Shown: one piece after another, positions 46,649 through 56,778 of the stretch
Numbering within the stretch: position 1 is the first letter of the stretch
How the letters are laid out: each line of letters starts with the position of its first letter
Program-made: the position numbers and the translations under genes
The notes under the pieces: model-generated
What the model saw: only the letters and a program-made list of their open reading frames with translations
Told to the model about the DNA's origin: nothing
Database searches by the model: none
Assembly (NCBI GenBank): GCA_027023025.1
Contig: JALVXB010000021.1
Location: 1 to 64,000, forward strand
Direction of reading: 5' to 3'
From: Caldisericaceae bacterium
GTDB taxonomy: Bacteria > Caldisericota > Caldisericia > Caldisericales > Caldisericaceae
Length of the DNA stretch: 64,000 nt

Positions 46649-48229
46649 CTAATATTTGAATGAACTTCCTCCGATGAATTCCCGTAAAATAGAAGTAGGC
46701 GGAATTTCCTCCGTAAGTAGAGGTAAAAAGTGCGAAAGGAAATTCAAAAGCCTGAGGGATTCCCCGTATTCTGGTTCTCTATAGTCAATCGCTCGGAGCG
46801 CTACCTCTGCACGAATTCTAAGAACGGCAAGTTCGTATACGAGTGCTGAATTGAACATTATATCGGCGTTTTCCTGATATGGGAATATGTACTTTTCTTC
46901 TCCTCTTATGACCGTAGGCCATCGTCTTATCGTTTCGGCTGCGGAAATGCCACGGAAGTGTTTATCCCTAACAATTCGCCTGATAAGACGCGTATCCCGC
47001 GTGGGAATTCTATTGATTCTGTCAATGTTTAACTGCGTAAGAGCGCTAACATAGACTCTAAATTTTTCTCTTTCCGGAATTTTCTCTGTGAGAGCGGGAT
47101 TCAATCCGTGAATACCCTCAAGTACAATTATTCCGTTCTTTTTTAGTTTAAGTTTTCTTCCTTTTTCACTTTTTCCAGTAAAGAAGTTATATCGGGGAAG
47201 TTGTACTTCCTTTCCGTCGAGTAATTCCAAAAGTTGCTGCTGCAGCAAATCGTGGTTTATTGCATCAAAACAATCGTAATCTGGTTTTCCATCTTCTGAA
47301 AGAGGCGTCTTTTCCCTGTCAACGAAGTAATCGTCAGTTGAAATAACAACGGGTAAGAATCCATTTACGCGAAGCTGTATTCTTAGACGCTTTGCGCTGG
47401 TCGTTTTTCCAGAGGAACTTGGCCCTGCGATAAGTACAATCCTTGCACCTTTTGTTTTGATCATATCAGCAATGTCTGATATTTTCTTTTCGTGAAGGGC
47501 TTCCTGCACTTTAATTACTGTGGAGATGCTTCCATTAGTGATTGCGTCATTTAAGTCTCCTACATGGCTTATCTGTAAACTTTTTACCCACTGCTTCGAT
47601 TCCTGAAAAGTATCAAATAGTTTTCTTCTGTTTGCGATCTTGCTTACTTCGTCGACATTTTCTCTATCAGGAAGCAAGATAAGGAAACCTGGATCGAACG
47701 GTACTACATCAAAAACTTTTAGCATGCCCGTGAAAGGTAGGAGTGGGCCTGCAAAGTATACATAGTAACCGTCTATGAAGTACAGCGGAATTGTGTCTTT
47801 GGAAAGATACTTAAGGAGTTTTATATCGTCTTTCCTGTTTTCGCTTTCCAGTCTTCGCATTGCTTCTTCTTTCGTAAACATGAACTTCTGTATTTGCTTA
47901 TTTTCACGAGTAATTTTTTTAAGGCAGTTAGCGAGCGCGTAAACGATGTCTTTTCCGCTTTTACCTTCTACTTCTCCGTAAAGTGCGTCACCGTACGAAT
48001 GCATAATGTTTACTCTTAGAGCAGGATTAATTTTCCTAATGCAGTACGACGCAATAAATGCAAGCGTGCGCTCGTATGTACGCCTTCCCTCTCCCTCTTT
48101 CACTGTAAGTAGTTTTATTCTCGTAGTTTCTTCGACTTCGTCTAAAAAGCCCATGCGCTGATTATTCACGAGTGCACAGGTATATGGGTAATCAACCTTG
48201 CCTACGATGTCCAAAATTCTTTTTTTCAT
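46649..48229 (-). CDS. uridine kinase-like nucleoside kinase with N-terminal threonyl-tRNA-synthetase-like region
   Basis: 526 aa; RIVLIAGPSSSGKTTSAKRLRIQLRVNGFLPVVISTDDYFVDREKTPLSEDGKPDYDCFDAIN, IVLEGIHGLNP, RDTRLIRRIVRDKHFRG. Confidence 0.9.
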   Translation of the reverse strand: MKKRILDIVGKVDYPYTCALVNNQRMGFLDEVEETTRIKLLTVKEGEGRRTYERTLAFIASYCIRKINPALRVNIMHSYGDALYGEVEGKSGKDIVYALANCLKKITRENKQIQKFMFTKEEAMRRLESENRKDDIKLLKYLSKDTIPLYFIDGYYVYFAGPLLPFTGMLKVFDVVPFDPGFLILLPDRENVDEVSKIANRRKLFDTFQESKQWVKSLQISHVGDLNDAITNGSISTVIKVQEALHEKKISDIADMIKTKGARIVLIAGPSSSGKTTSAKRLRIQLRVNGFLPVVISTDDYFVDREKTPLSEDGKPDYDCFDAINHDLLQQQLLELLDGKEVQLPRYNFFTGKSEKGRKLKLKKNGIIVLEGIHGLNPALTEKIPEREKFRVYVSALTQLNIDRINRIPTRDTRLIRRIVRDKHFRGISAAETIRRWPTVIRGEEKYIFPYQENADIMFNSALVYELAVLRIRAEVALRAIDYREPEYGESLRLLNFLSHFLPLLTEEIPPTSILREFIGGSSFKY

Positions 48230-48356
48230 GCTCTATCACCTCTTATTCATTATGGGTTAAAATTATATAATCAATTTGGATTATTGCAAATAAAATTACT
48301 TAACGCATTAATAAAGCATTTACCATTTTCCTTCTCTTAATGATATAATAAACTAA

Positions 48357-49955
48357 ATGGAACATAGTGGGGTAGCCGTTGGTAAAGGATTGATAAATAA
48401 AACAGTAGATACAATTTCTTTGGTATACATCGCTTTTTTGATTGTACTTCTTATTATACGCTGGCACATTTTTCCCGTGTTTATAGATATTTACTACCAC
48501 CTTGCCGTTATGCAGGGATATAACCTTGCAGGAGGAATTACGAAAAACGCCTATTGGGAATTTGCCCCATTTGGAAGGCCTCAGCTTTATCCTCCTCTTC
48601 TGCACCTTTTGATGTTAATTTTGTATAAGTTTCGCGTAAGTTTGGTATTTCTTGCCAAGTTCACGAGTTTTATTATGTTTCCCTTAACGCTCCTTACGGA
48701 ATGGTGGGTTGCAAAGAAAGTTTTTAACTCGGAAATTGCATTATTCTCAATAGTTTCATTGGGAAGTATCTATCAGTTTTTCTGGCACTCAAGCGTCCTT
48801 TCTGCAGCAGCACTTACGCAGATTTTAGGGCTTCTTTCATTTTTAGCAATTGAAAAGGATAAAAAATTTGCTTCCCCAGTGCTCATTACGCTTATGCTCT
48901 ACTCTCACATAGCAATTCCGTATTTCTACTTTACTGCATTTCTTTTATATGCACTGCTGCGCAAGGAAAAAAGGAAACTTATTTTAGTTTCCCTTTTCAT
49001 CTCTGCAATTTTATTTTCTCCGTGGCTTATCCACCTTGTAAGTCATCTTTCTTTTATTCGTATAAGAAGTAGTGTAGGAAAAGGCACCCTCCCGTTAACG
49101 ATGCATTTGTACCTATGGATCTGGCTTTTTGGGATAATAGGGATAGTTGCAGCGATAAGGAAAAGAAAGGAATTTTTATTTCCACTTATTCTTTTTGTAG
49201 TGCTTATACCTATTGCATTTACTTACAAGCAAAGATTCTTTGAAATCCACGGGCTTATTCCTCTCTCTATTCTTGCAGGAATCGGAATCTCGTATCTGCT
49301 TCAAATTACTAAGAACAAAAAGATCATTTTGATATTTACAATTTTGCTGGCACTGTTTTTAGGCTTTACATCTCCTGTGGTAAATGTTGCCTATAGAAAT
49401 GTCCGTGCTGGGTGGGACCAGCCGCTTGCACTTGCACTGATTAAGAATATTAATCCAAGGCATAATGGTAACTTGCAACAGAAACCAGCCCAGAAGATTA
49501 ACATAAAGCCGCCAGTACTTTACCCTCGAAAAAGTATAATGACGAAAAGTAACATACAACTTGCACAGTTTCTTAGCAAAAACACTAAAGCGGGAAGTAC
49601 AACTTATGTGCCAGATGGCCCACTTGCAGATTTTATTTTTGCGTTTGGCAAACGCCCCGTAAGTAGCGGAATGCTTGGTGAAGTAAAACCGTATAAAAGG
49701 CCTTTTCCTCAGGATTGTGCGTATTTGCTTATCCCTGGAAATGTTTTGGGTGTGCCACCTCCGATGGATAAGACATTTAACAGAATTACATTTACGAATG
49801 GATTTACTATATTTAAGAACAAAAGGCCCGTAAATAAAGTATTCCCCGAAAAGTCCGTATTTCCAAATTGGCTGAGCTTTATTCTTATCGTTATAAGTGC
49901 TATAATAATAGCACTTGATTTTATGAAGAAACGGAGGGCAAATGGCAATATTTGA
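48357..49955 (+). CDS. polytopic membrane protein, GT-C/glycosyltransferase-39-like (uncertain)
   Basis: 532 aa; ~10 TM helices, extracytoplasmic PRLYPPLLHLL-like motif FGRPQLYPPLLHLLMLILY, soluble C-term before last TM. Confidence 0.6.
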   Translation: MEHSGVAVGKGLINKTVDTISLVYIAFLIVLLIIRWHIFPVFIDIYYHLAVMQGYNLAGGITKNAYWEFAPFGRPQLYPPLLHLLMLILYKFRVSLVFLAKFTSFIMFPLTLLTEWWVAKKVFNSEIALFSIVSLGSIYQFFWHSSVLSAAALTQILGLLSFLAIEKDKKFASPVLITLMLYSHIAIPYFYFTAFLLYALLRKEKRKLILVSLFISAILFSPWLIHLVSHLSFIRIRSSVGKGTLPLTMHLYLWIWLFGIIGIVAAIRKRKEFLFPLILFVVLIPIAFTYKQRFFEIHGLIPLSILAGIGISYLLQITKNKKIILIFTILLALFLGFTSPVVNVAYRNVRAGWDQPLALALIKNINPRHNGNLQQKPAQKINIKPPVLYPRKSIMTKSNIQLAQFLSKNTKAGSTTYVPDGPLADFIFAFGKRPVSSGMLGEVKPYKRPFPQDCAYLLIPGNVLGVPPPMDKTFNRITFTNGFTIFKNKRPVNKVFPEKSVFPNWLSFILIVISAIIIALDFMKKRRANGNI

Positions 49956-50610
49956 CATTATAGGGCCTATAATGATCGGGCCGTCAAGTTCGCATACGGC
50001 AGGTGCTGCACGCATAGGATACTTTGCAAGAGAAATTTTTGGGAACAGTTTTGACTTTGTTGAGGTGGATTTGTTTAATTCTTTTGCAGACACCGGCAAA
50101 GGGCACGGAACAGACATAGCTATTATTGGAGGTTTGCTTGGACTTGAGCCAGACGATCCCCGGATTTTGCATTCATTTGAGATAGCGTCAGAGCAAGGAA
50201 TGAAGTTCCACATAAATTGGAATAAAGAAGAAAACGAAGATTTGCCGCCTAATACTGCAAAGATTACTTTTTATAAAAACTCAATTCCATTTTACATTGT
50301 AGGCAATTCAATCGGAGGGGGAAAAGTTGAGATTATTAATATAAATGGATACGAGGTCAAACTATCAGGAAAGCACTTTGCACTTATTATAAGTGCTCTG
50401 GATGCTTTGGGCATTGCAGCATACATTACGAACATTATTGCAAAATCAGGGATTAACATTGCATCAATGGATATTAAAAGAGACTCATCTATAGGCGAAT
50501 CGCTTTCCGTTATAAAACTGGATAGTGAATTTCCCGATGAAGAGATTGCAGAATTTTATAAAAATCCTAACATTAAAAATGTAATAAAGATAAGGAAGCT
50601 TAGTGAATGA
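49942..50610 (+). CDS. sdaAB: L-serine dehydratase, iron-sulfur-dependent, beta subunit
   Basis: FDIIGPIMIGPSSSHTAGAARIGYFAREIFG, FADTGKGHGTDIAIIGGLLGLEPDD, ACT domain. Confidence 0.95.
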   Translation: MAIFDIIGPIMIGPSSSHTAGAARIGYFAREIFGNSFDFVEVDLFNSFADTGKGHGTDIAIIGGLLGLEPDDPRILHSFEIASEQGMKFHINWNKEENEDLPPNTAKITFYKNSIPFYIVGNSIGGGKVEIININGYEVKLSGKHFALIISALDALGIAAYITNIIAKSGINIASMDIKRDSSIGESLSVIKLDSEFPDEEIAEFYKNPNIKNVIKIRKLSE

Positions 50611-51497
50611 TTAAAAAAGTAAAATTTAAAACATTCAAAGATTTAAAAGCGCAGGTTTTGAGGAGCGGATTAACTCTGCCCGAATTTTTGAAAAACTACG
50701 AGGCGGTGAACCAGGGCATTACTGTAGAAGAAGCAGTAAAAAGAATGAAACTCAGGCTGGATGTAATGAAAAGGAACATAGAAAATGGATTAAAGCATCC
50801 GAATGTATCCCGCACAGGGCTTACAAACGGTGGCGCATATAAGGTAAAAGAATTTTTTAAAAATAGAGGCACACTATTACTTTCCCCGGAATTTACCGAG
50901 ATAATAATGAACACGCTTGCGGTTTCCGAAACGAATGCCTGTATGGGTCGAATTGTTGCAGCACCTACTGCAGGTGCCTGCGGTGTTCTGCCAGGTGCTT
51001 TGCTTACGATTGCAAAATACAAAAATACATCGGACGAAAAGCTCGTTGACGCCCTGTTTGTTTCTGGCGGTATAGGCGAGGTAATTGGAAACATAGCAAG
51101 TTTGTCTGGCGCAAAGCACGGGTGCCAGGCAGAAATAGGCTCTGCAACTTCTATGGCAGCAGGTGCAATCGTTTCTTTATTTACCACCGATATTGATGCA
51201 ATAGAAAGTGCTGCTGCGTTCGCAATGAAAAATCTTTTAGGACTTGTTTGCGATCCGATTGGCGGATATGTAGAAATACCGTGCATAAAAAGAAATGTAA
51301 GCGGTGCGTTTAATGCGATTTCTTCTGCTGAAATGGCACTTGCAGGTATCCGAACTGTTATTCCGTTCGACGAAGTCGTACTTGCGATGAAACGAATTGG
51401 TGAAAAAATGTCACCAACTTTAAAAGAAACAGCAGAAGGAGGGCTTGCTACAACTCCTACCGCGAAGAAACTCGTAAAGCGGATAAAGTCTGGATAA
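50607..51497 (+). CDS. sdaAA: L-serine dehydratase, iron-sulfur-dependent, alpha subunit
   Basis: MGRIVAAPTAGACGVLPGALLTI, SGAKHGCQAEIGSATSMAAGA, CDPIGGYVEIPCIKRN. Confidence 0.96.
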   Translation: MIKKVKFKTFKDLKAQVLRSGLTLPEFLKNYEAVNQGITVEEAVKRMKLRLDVMKRNIENGLKHPNVSRTGLTNGGAYKVKEFFKNRGTLLLSPEFTEIIMNTLAVSETNACMGRIVAAPTAGACGVLPGALLTIAKYKNTSDEKLVDALFVSGGIGEVIGNIASLSGAKHGCQAEIGSATSMAAGAIVSLFTTDIDAIESAAAFAMKNLLGLVCDPIGGYVEIPCIKRNVSGAFNAISSAEMALAGIRTVIPFDEVVLAMKRIGEKMSPTLKETAEGGLATTPTAKKLVKRIKSG

Positions 51498-51502
51498 TTG
51501 TG

Positions 51503-51922
51503 TTAAATTGCTGCGTACTCCTTTATTTTACTAAATACAGCAGGCAGTTCTTCTACGCTACGCACAATCATAATGAGTGAATTTTTAATCATAGGATTTA
51601 ATAGATCAAGAGTAGGCTTCCTCGTATCGTCTAGAATACCAAATGTGGGTTTGCCAATTGCGTAAGCGTAGCCGAGTTCCCATGCAGTTCCAGCATCTAC
51701 ATCTGTACCATTCAAAATTGCAAAAACTGCATCGCAGAGCTGCAATTTTTTCAGGTCATTCTTAAAGAAGAATTCGCTGCTGTTTTCTCCTCTTTTAAAC
51801 AACCCTGCGTCTCTGTGTGGAAGGAATGTCTCAAATCCTGCACTTTTAAATATAGAATCAATCTTCTCTCCGTACTGTCTTTCACCCTCAGTAAAAAGTG
51901 GCTCTGCAATGTATACGAGCAT
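51503..51922 (-). CDS. nucleoside 2-deoxyribosyltransferase family
   Basis: 139 aa; VYIAEPLFTEGERQYGEKI, CDAVFAILNGTDVDAGTAWELGYAYAIGKPTFGILDDTRK. Confidence 0.9.
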   Translation of the reverse strand: MLVYIAEPLFTEGERQYGEKIDSIFKSAGFETFLPHRDAGLFKRGENSSEFFFKNDLKKLQLCDAVFAILNGTDVDAGTAWELGYAYAIGKPTFGILDDTRKPTLDLLNPMIKNSLIMIVRSVEELPAVFSKIKEYAAI

Positions 51923-52504
51923 TTTTCACCTCCGTTTATTTACTGATATTGTATAACAAAATCTATTTTCGTAAAACTTTTTTCACGGTTTCCTAAAAGA
52001 TCTCTTCACCTCTCTTATAAAGATGTACACTGCTATTTTGTTTTTATATAGGAGCGCCGTGCAAGTAAATATACAAATCGTACATTGAGACTTTTAAGAG
52101 TAGAAATCGTGTAACCCTTTATTTTTTGAACTCCTTTATCTAATTAACTCTGGTTTTACTGAGTTTCATATCTATACTCTGCAAGAATACCCTTCAGAAA
52201 ATAAACCATATTTATTCCTCTGAGCAGTTTTCTACTTAATGTATTAGGTTGAAAAAATCCACAGAATATTTGGAGATTATATAATACCTATTTTTAAAAA
52301 TAGTTAATCTATATAAAACCAATCACCCAACTTTTGATAGTTTTCTTATCTCTTTGTAAAAGGAGAACAAACCCAATATAGATTATTGGTAAAGCTGGTT
52401 TACAAAGATTTTTCATTAATGTAGAAAATCTTTAAAAAATAATGAAGTGGAGATCGGCTATAAACATGAATAAAATTTCCACTAAAAATATCCTTATCTA
52501 TTAG

Positions 52505-53227
52505 TTATTTACTCATATAACAAAAGCGTTTTAGTCCTAAAAGATACGCTGTTCCCGCGATTGTCGTTCCATAGAAAATCTTGGGTTTATTAATGTCTAA
52601 GAATTGCTCTATGGTACTATTTATAATAGTAGTTCCTGTAATCCACAGTAAATCAGCCCAGGCTATGTTCCTGCTGGTGCTGCTTTCGCCTTCAACGGGA
52701 ACGCCGTTTACATTTTTACCGATTTGTTCGCTGTCTAAGTCTGTAATCCGAAGCTTAAAATTCTTTGAAAAAAACTCTGCAAAGCGCGGTTGCATGCCGA
52801 CGAGAAAAATCTTTGGCCTTCCATAATGATTTCGCACGAAGTTTACTGCCTCCATAGCACACTCCCGAGGTTCATTGTCTTTGCAGTGAACTGTATTCGA
52901 AATAATTCCCAAATAACTTAAAGTAGCGTTTAATGTTGATATAAAAATTGCTCGCTCGTAGTTCGTTTGTAGCCTAAGGGATAGGACATCTTGCATACTA
53001 CCCTCGAAGTCGCCATACAGATCCGTAAACGCTTGACCTTTATATCCTTTAAATGTAGCCTCCATAAGTCGTTCCCTGCCTTTTACAAGAGGATAGTCCA
53101 AATCGCCTGGATTGCCGATTGCTTCCTCTGGGGTCAATGGATGAGCTTTAATGGAAATTTTCTCGGTTTCGAGTTTGTTTTCCTTTATAATGTTTGCGAA
53201 ATTTTTCTTTAACTCCTCATAAATCAT
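52505..53227 (-). CDS. DUF4213/DUF364 (putative heavy-metal chelation) protein
   Basis: 240 aa; FKGYKGQAFTDLYGDFEGS, IGKNVNGVPVEG, DLLWITGTTIINSTIEQFLDINKPKIFYGTTIAGTAYLLGLKRFC. Confidence 0.75.
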   Translation of the reverse strand: MIYEELKKNFANIIKENKLETEKISIKAHPLTPEEAIGNPGDLDYPLVKGRERLMEATFKGYKGQAFTDLYGDFEGSMQDVLSLRLQTNYERAIFISTLNATLSYLGIISNTVHCKDNEPRECAMEAVNFVRNHYGRPKIFLVGMQPRFAEFFSKNFKLRITDLDSEQIGKNVNGVPVEGESSTSRNIAWADLLWITGTTIINSTIEQFLDINKPKIFYGTTIAGTAYLLGLKRFCYMSK

Positions 53228-54227
53228 TTTTTGCCTCCTTAAGATAAATATCTCTATACTTTATAGTAATGAACAATCTCGTACCTTCAATCTCGTCCCA
53301 AATATAAGCTGGGACATCAGCCACCACTTTTTTACCGCGCACATCCAGTGTGATAATCTTGCGCCGGTCTATGTCCTTATAAGAAATGACATTTGCTGAA
53401 ACCGTATTTAAAGTAGGGGTGGGGGGTTTATTACAGGAAATATGGATATCTTCCGCTCCGAATTCAATGTAATAGGAGTCACTATTTTTTTCTGGAGCAG
53501 GAGCAACAAGAGAAAAACCTCCCACATCAACCAATACTGTATTTTCACTAATTCTTTTTAAAGATGTAACGAGAATTCGATTTTTTATTTTCAGGTTTTC
53601 ATCTTTAATTTTTCCATTTTCGATGCGAAAGATCTTATCTCCTACTTCTTCCGCTTCGTAAGGATCGTGCGTTACAAAGAGTGTTGTGATTGAAAAGCTT
53701 TTAATAATTCTCATAAACTCATGTCTTATAAATCGTCTCATCTCAAAGTCTAGGCTTGAAAACGGCTCATCCATTAGAAGCAAACTGGGACTGGTAACGA
53801 GTGCTCTTGCAATTGCAACTCTTTGCTTTTCTCCGCCGCTAATCTTTAGTGGATACTTATATTTAATGTTTTCTATATCTAATTTTCTTAGAAACTTTTC
53901 AACTGTTTCGTTAATGTTTTTTTCTTTCTTAACCTTCAATGGGAAAGCAATGTTCTCAAATACTGTAAGATGCGGAAACAAAGCAAGATTTTGAAAAATA
54001 TAGCTTATATTTCTTTCTTCCGGAGGTAAATTTGTAATGTTTTCCCCGTTTAAAAAAATTTTACCACTTTCAGATTCGTATATTCCGCTAATTGTATTGA
54101 GCAGGGTCGTCTTACCTGCGCCGTTTGGTCCAAGGACTACTCCTATTTCTCCCTTATTCAAAGACATGGAAATATTTTTCAAAATTCTGCAGCTCAAATC
54201 CTCTATTCTAAGTCCTAGTTCTGCCAT
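53217..54227 (-). CDS. ABC transporter ATP-binding protein
   Basis: GVVLGPNGAGKTTLLNTISGIY, KISGGEKQRVAIARALVTSPSLLLMDEPFSSLDFEMR, C-terminal regulatory (TOBE-like) extension. Confidence 0.94.
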   Translation of the reverse strand: MAELGLRIEDLSCRILKNISMSLNKGEIGVVLGPNGAGKTTLLNTISGIYESESGKIFLNGENITNLPPEERNISYIFQNLALFPHLTVFENIAFPLKVKKEKNINETVEKFLRKLDIENIKYKYPLKISGGEKQRVAIARALVTSPSLLLMDEPFSSLDFEMRRFIRHEFMRIIKSFSITTLFVTHDPYEAEEVGDKIFRIENGKIKDENLKIKNRILVTSLKRISENTVLVDVGGFSLVAPAPEKNSDSYYIEFGAEDIHISCNKPPTPTLNTVSANVISYKDIDRRKIITLDVRGKKVVADVPAYIWDEIEGTRLFITIKYRDIYLKEAKNDL

Positions 54228-54958
54228 CTTAGCACTTTCCTTTCAATATACCTTATTACAAAATCAATAATGATTGAAAAAATAGCGATTACAAGTAGTA
54301 CCGAAAACATCAGTGGAACATCTATAAGTGATTCTCCTTTCATGAGCATAAAGCCAAGCCCGGAAGGAATAGCAAGCATCTCGGACACTATACCCGTTCT
54401 AAGAGACATACCACTCTCGAGCTTTAAACCCGTGAAGATGTTTGGCATAGCAAGGGGCAGAATGACTTTTTTTACCAAAACTGCTTTTTTAGCTCCCATT
54501 GTTTTTGCAGCATTAATTATACTATTGTCTATACTTCTTACGCCACGCACCGTATTTAAATAAATAGGGAAAAACGCACAGATTAGTACAGCAATAATAG
54601 GAACAGCATTCGATATGCCGAACCATATCATAAGGACGGGGATCCATCCAATAGCTGGAATTGGGTATATAAGAAATACGAGAGGCGATATTGCTTCATT
54701 GAATTTCTCGCTTATACCAGACAAAATACCAATGGTTATGCCGCTTATAGCGCCTAAAAAGTAGCCTACAGAAACTCTAAAAATTGTAAGTAGGGCGTTT
54801 TTCATAAGACTTCCCCTCAATATTTCAATATAAAGCCTTTTTAAAACAACAGAAAATGGTGGAAATAAATATTCGGGGACTGCGGGTAATCGAGCTATTA
54901 TTTCCCATGCTATAAAAAAAATAAGTATGGGAATAATAAATCTTAATTTTCTTGCCAT
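54215..54958 (-). CDS. ABC transporter permease (SsuC/TauC-like)
   Basis: 247 aa; AIGWIPVLMIWFGISNAVPIIAVLICAFFPIYLNTVRGVRSID; LESGMSLRTGIVSEMLAIPSGLGFML. Confidence 0.92.
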   Translation of the reverse strand: MARKLRFIIPILIFFIAWEIIARLPAVPEYLFPPFSVVLKRLYIEILRGSLMKNALLTIFRVSVGYFLGAISGITIGILSGISEKFNEAISPLVFLIYPIPAIGWIPVLMIWFGISNAVPIIAVLICAFFPIYLNTVRGVRSIDNSIINAAKTMGAKKAVLVKKVILPLAMPNIFTGLKLESGMSLRTGIVSEMLAIPSGLGFMLMKGESLIDVPLMFSVLLVIAIFSIIIDFVIRYIERKVLRWQN

Positions 54959-55845
54959 AAGATTTCGTCTACATTAAACTTTTTGATGTATCCCCACTTA
55001 GCTAATGTATCTATTTCTTTTTGTATGGCTGATTTATTAATTTTTGTGGTGTACAAAAGGTTGTTCATAGAATAGCGGATAGTACTATCGTCGCAATTTA
55101 AATGATTTGCAACAATTTCAACAGCCTTTGATCTATTTGAATTTACGAAGGCTGTTGCTATGTTAGTTACTTTAATAATATTTTTAACTAATTTAGGGTT
55201 TTTGCTAATTATATTATCTTTTACTACTACGCAGCTTCCCGGCATTTGAGGAAATACATCCTGAGACCGCAGCAAGAGTTTAAAACCTTTCGAATGAAGT
55301 ATGGATGCATAATGCTCTGGAACAAATGCGGCTTTAACAGCACCTTTTTCCATAAGCGTAATTTCTTCCATAGGTTTAGTTCTTAAAACTTTAAACTTTA
55401 CACCGTATTTCTCCTCTACTAATCTCATTACAAAGTTTGCTGCACTTCCTGCACCAGGACAGGTAACTTCAGCCCCATTTAAGTCCTCTACATTGGCAAT
55501 ATCCTTTGAGGTAACGAGCTCATAGCCATATTCATGAGTTAAGGATACGATTTTAATGGGTACTCCTCGTGAATATGCAATTATTGCAGGTATCACGCAG
55601 ACATATCCAACATTTATATCGCCTCGAGATAGAGCAGCTGCAAGCTCCATACCTGTTGCATATTGATAAAATGCGCCTACCTTTATTCCATATTTTCCGT
55701 ACAGTTTGTTTGCTTCAGCAACATACGCCGCTGCTGCATGATCGTTCATTTCAACTGCAAAGTTTAGAGAAGTCTTTTTAAAAGACCCACATCCACTGCT
55801 AAATAACACGGAAAGAATAATAAGGATAAAGAATAATTTTTTCAC
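54943..55845 (-). CDS. ABC transporter substrate-binding lipoprotein (NMT1/SsuA-like)
   Basis: Lipobox LSVLFSSGCGS; EANKLYGKYGIKVGAFYQYATGMELAAALSRGDINVGYVCVIPAIIA. Confidence 0.92.
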   Translation of the reverse strand: MKKLFFILIILSVLFSSGCGSFKKTSLNFAVEMNDHAAAAYVAEANKLYGKYGIKVGAFYQYATGMELAAALSRGDINVGYVCVIPAIIAYSRGVPIKIVSLTHEYGYELVTSKDIANVEDLNGAEVTCPGAGSAANFVMRLVEEKYGVKFKVLRTKPMEEITLMEKGAVKAAFVPEHYASILHSKGFKLLLRSQDVFPQMPGSCVVVKDNIISKNPKLVKNIIKVTNIATAFVNSNRSKAVEIVANHLNCDDSTIRYSMNNLLYTTKINKSAIQKEIDTLAKWGYIKKFNVDEILWQEN

Positions 55846-56208
55846 TTTTAGCCTCCCTATTCAGAATTTGATATTTTTACACTTGAGTGTTTTGTTCATA
55901 ACCATATAAGCAGTAATTTCCTATTTAATTATTTTCATAACCCTCATCTCTTAATGCTAAATTGCAGCAGTGTTAAAAAGCATGATAACTGTAATAATTA
56001 AGGCCAAGAGTGCCGTTTTAGTCTTAGATTTAATTATATGCAATTTTATTGGTATTATTATAACCATTAAATTGCACAAGTCAATAGTGTAATTTAAATT
56101 CTATGAAGGGATTGGAAACTCCCACGCTTATTGAAGTTAAGTATTTTGTTATCTCAGAACAATGTGATAAAATGCACTAAAAGCAATTACAAATTTAAGG
56201 AGGTTTGC

Positions 56209-56712
56209 ATGCTGAAATTAAATCCAGAAAGAGAAAAAAATATTTTATTGCAGGCCGCAGAGCAGATGTGCATTGCTGCAAGGACTGCACCCAAAGCAAA
56301 CGGAGAAGACATTATCGTAACGGGAATACTCGACGGAGAAGAACTGAAAAAGGTGCAGGAAGAAATGAGAAGGATAGGTAAGGAAAAAGGATGGCATTAT
56401 ATGGTGCGGGATGCAGAAAACATAGAAAATAAAGTAGTGGTGCTTATTGGTGCAAAGCCTAAAAGTTATCCTTCCGTGTTCTGCAATCCTCACGACGATA
56501 TAATTGGAAAGTGCATTGAGTCTGCTGTGGATATGGGCATTGCAATCGGCTCAGCAGCTTCCACCGCTATACAGTTAAAAGTCGACACTCGCATTATGTT
56601 GAGCATTGGGATTGCAGTGGTAAATCTCGGCCTGCTCGGAGAAGATGTAAGTATGGTGTACGGAATTCCGCTAAGCATTTCTGGTAAAAATCCTTTCTTT
56701 GACAGAAAGTAA
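56209..56712 (+). CDS. DUF2148 (ferredoxin-domain-like) protein
   Basis: AAEQMCIAARTAPKANGEDIIVTGILDGEELKKV..GAKPKSYPSVFCNPH...; SD aaggagg before ATG 56209. Confidence 0.82.
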   Translation: MLKLNPEREKNILLQAAEQMCIAARTAPKANGEDIIVTGILDGEELKKVQEEMRRIGKEKGWHYMVRDAENIENKVVVLIGAKPKSYPSVFCNPHDDIIGKCIESAVDMGIAIGSAASTAIQLKVDTRIMLSIGIAVVNLGLLGEDVSMVYGIPLSISGKNPFFDRK

Positions 56713-56744
56713 AAAAACAGCAGCAGTAAAATTTTCTTTAATTT

Positions 56745-56778
56745 GAATTTATAGGTAAGATATAAATTCCTTATTTTT
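56745..56778 (+). terminator. intrinsic terminator after DUF2148 gene
   Basis: gaatttata-ggtaaga-tataaattc then cttattttt. Confidence 0.55.

Noticed and set aside
55855-56130. Riboswitch upstream of the ABC operon or DUF2148 gene
   Set aside because: Imperfect gcaattttattggt/accattaaattgc dyad seen, but no match to a riboswitch consensus I can defend.
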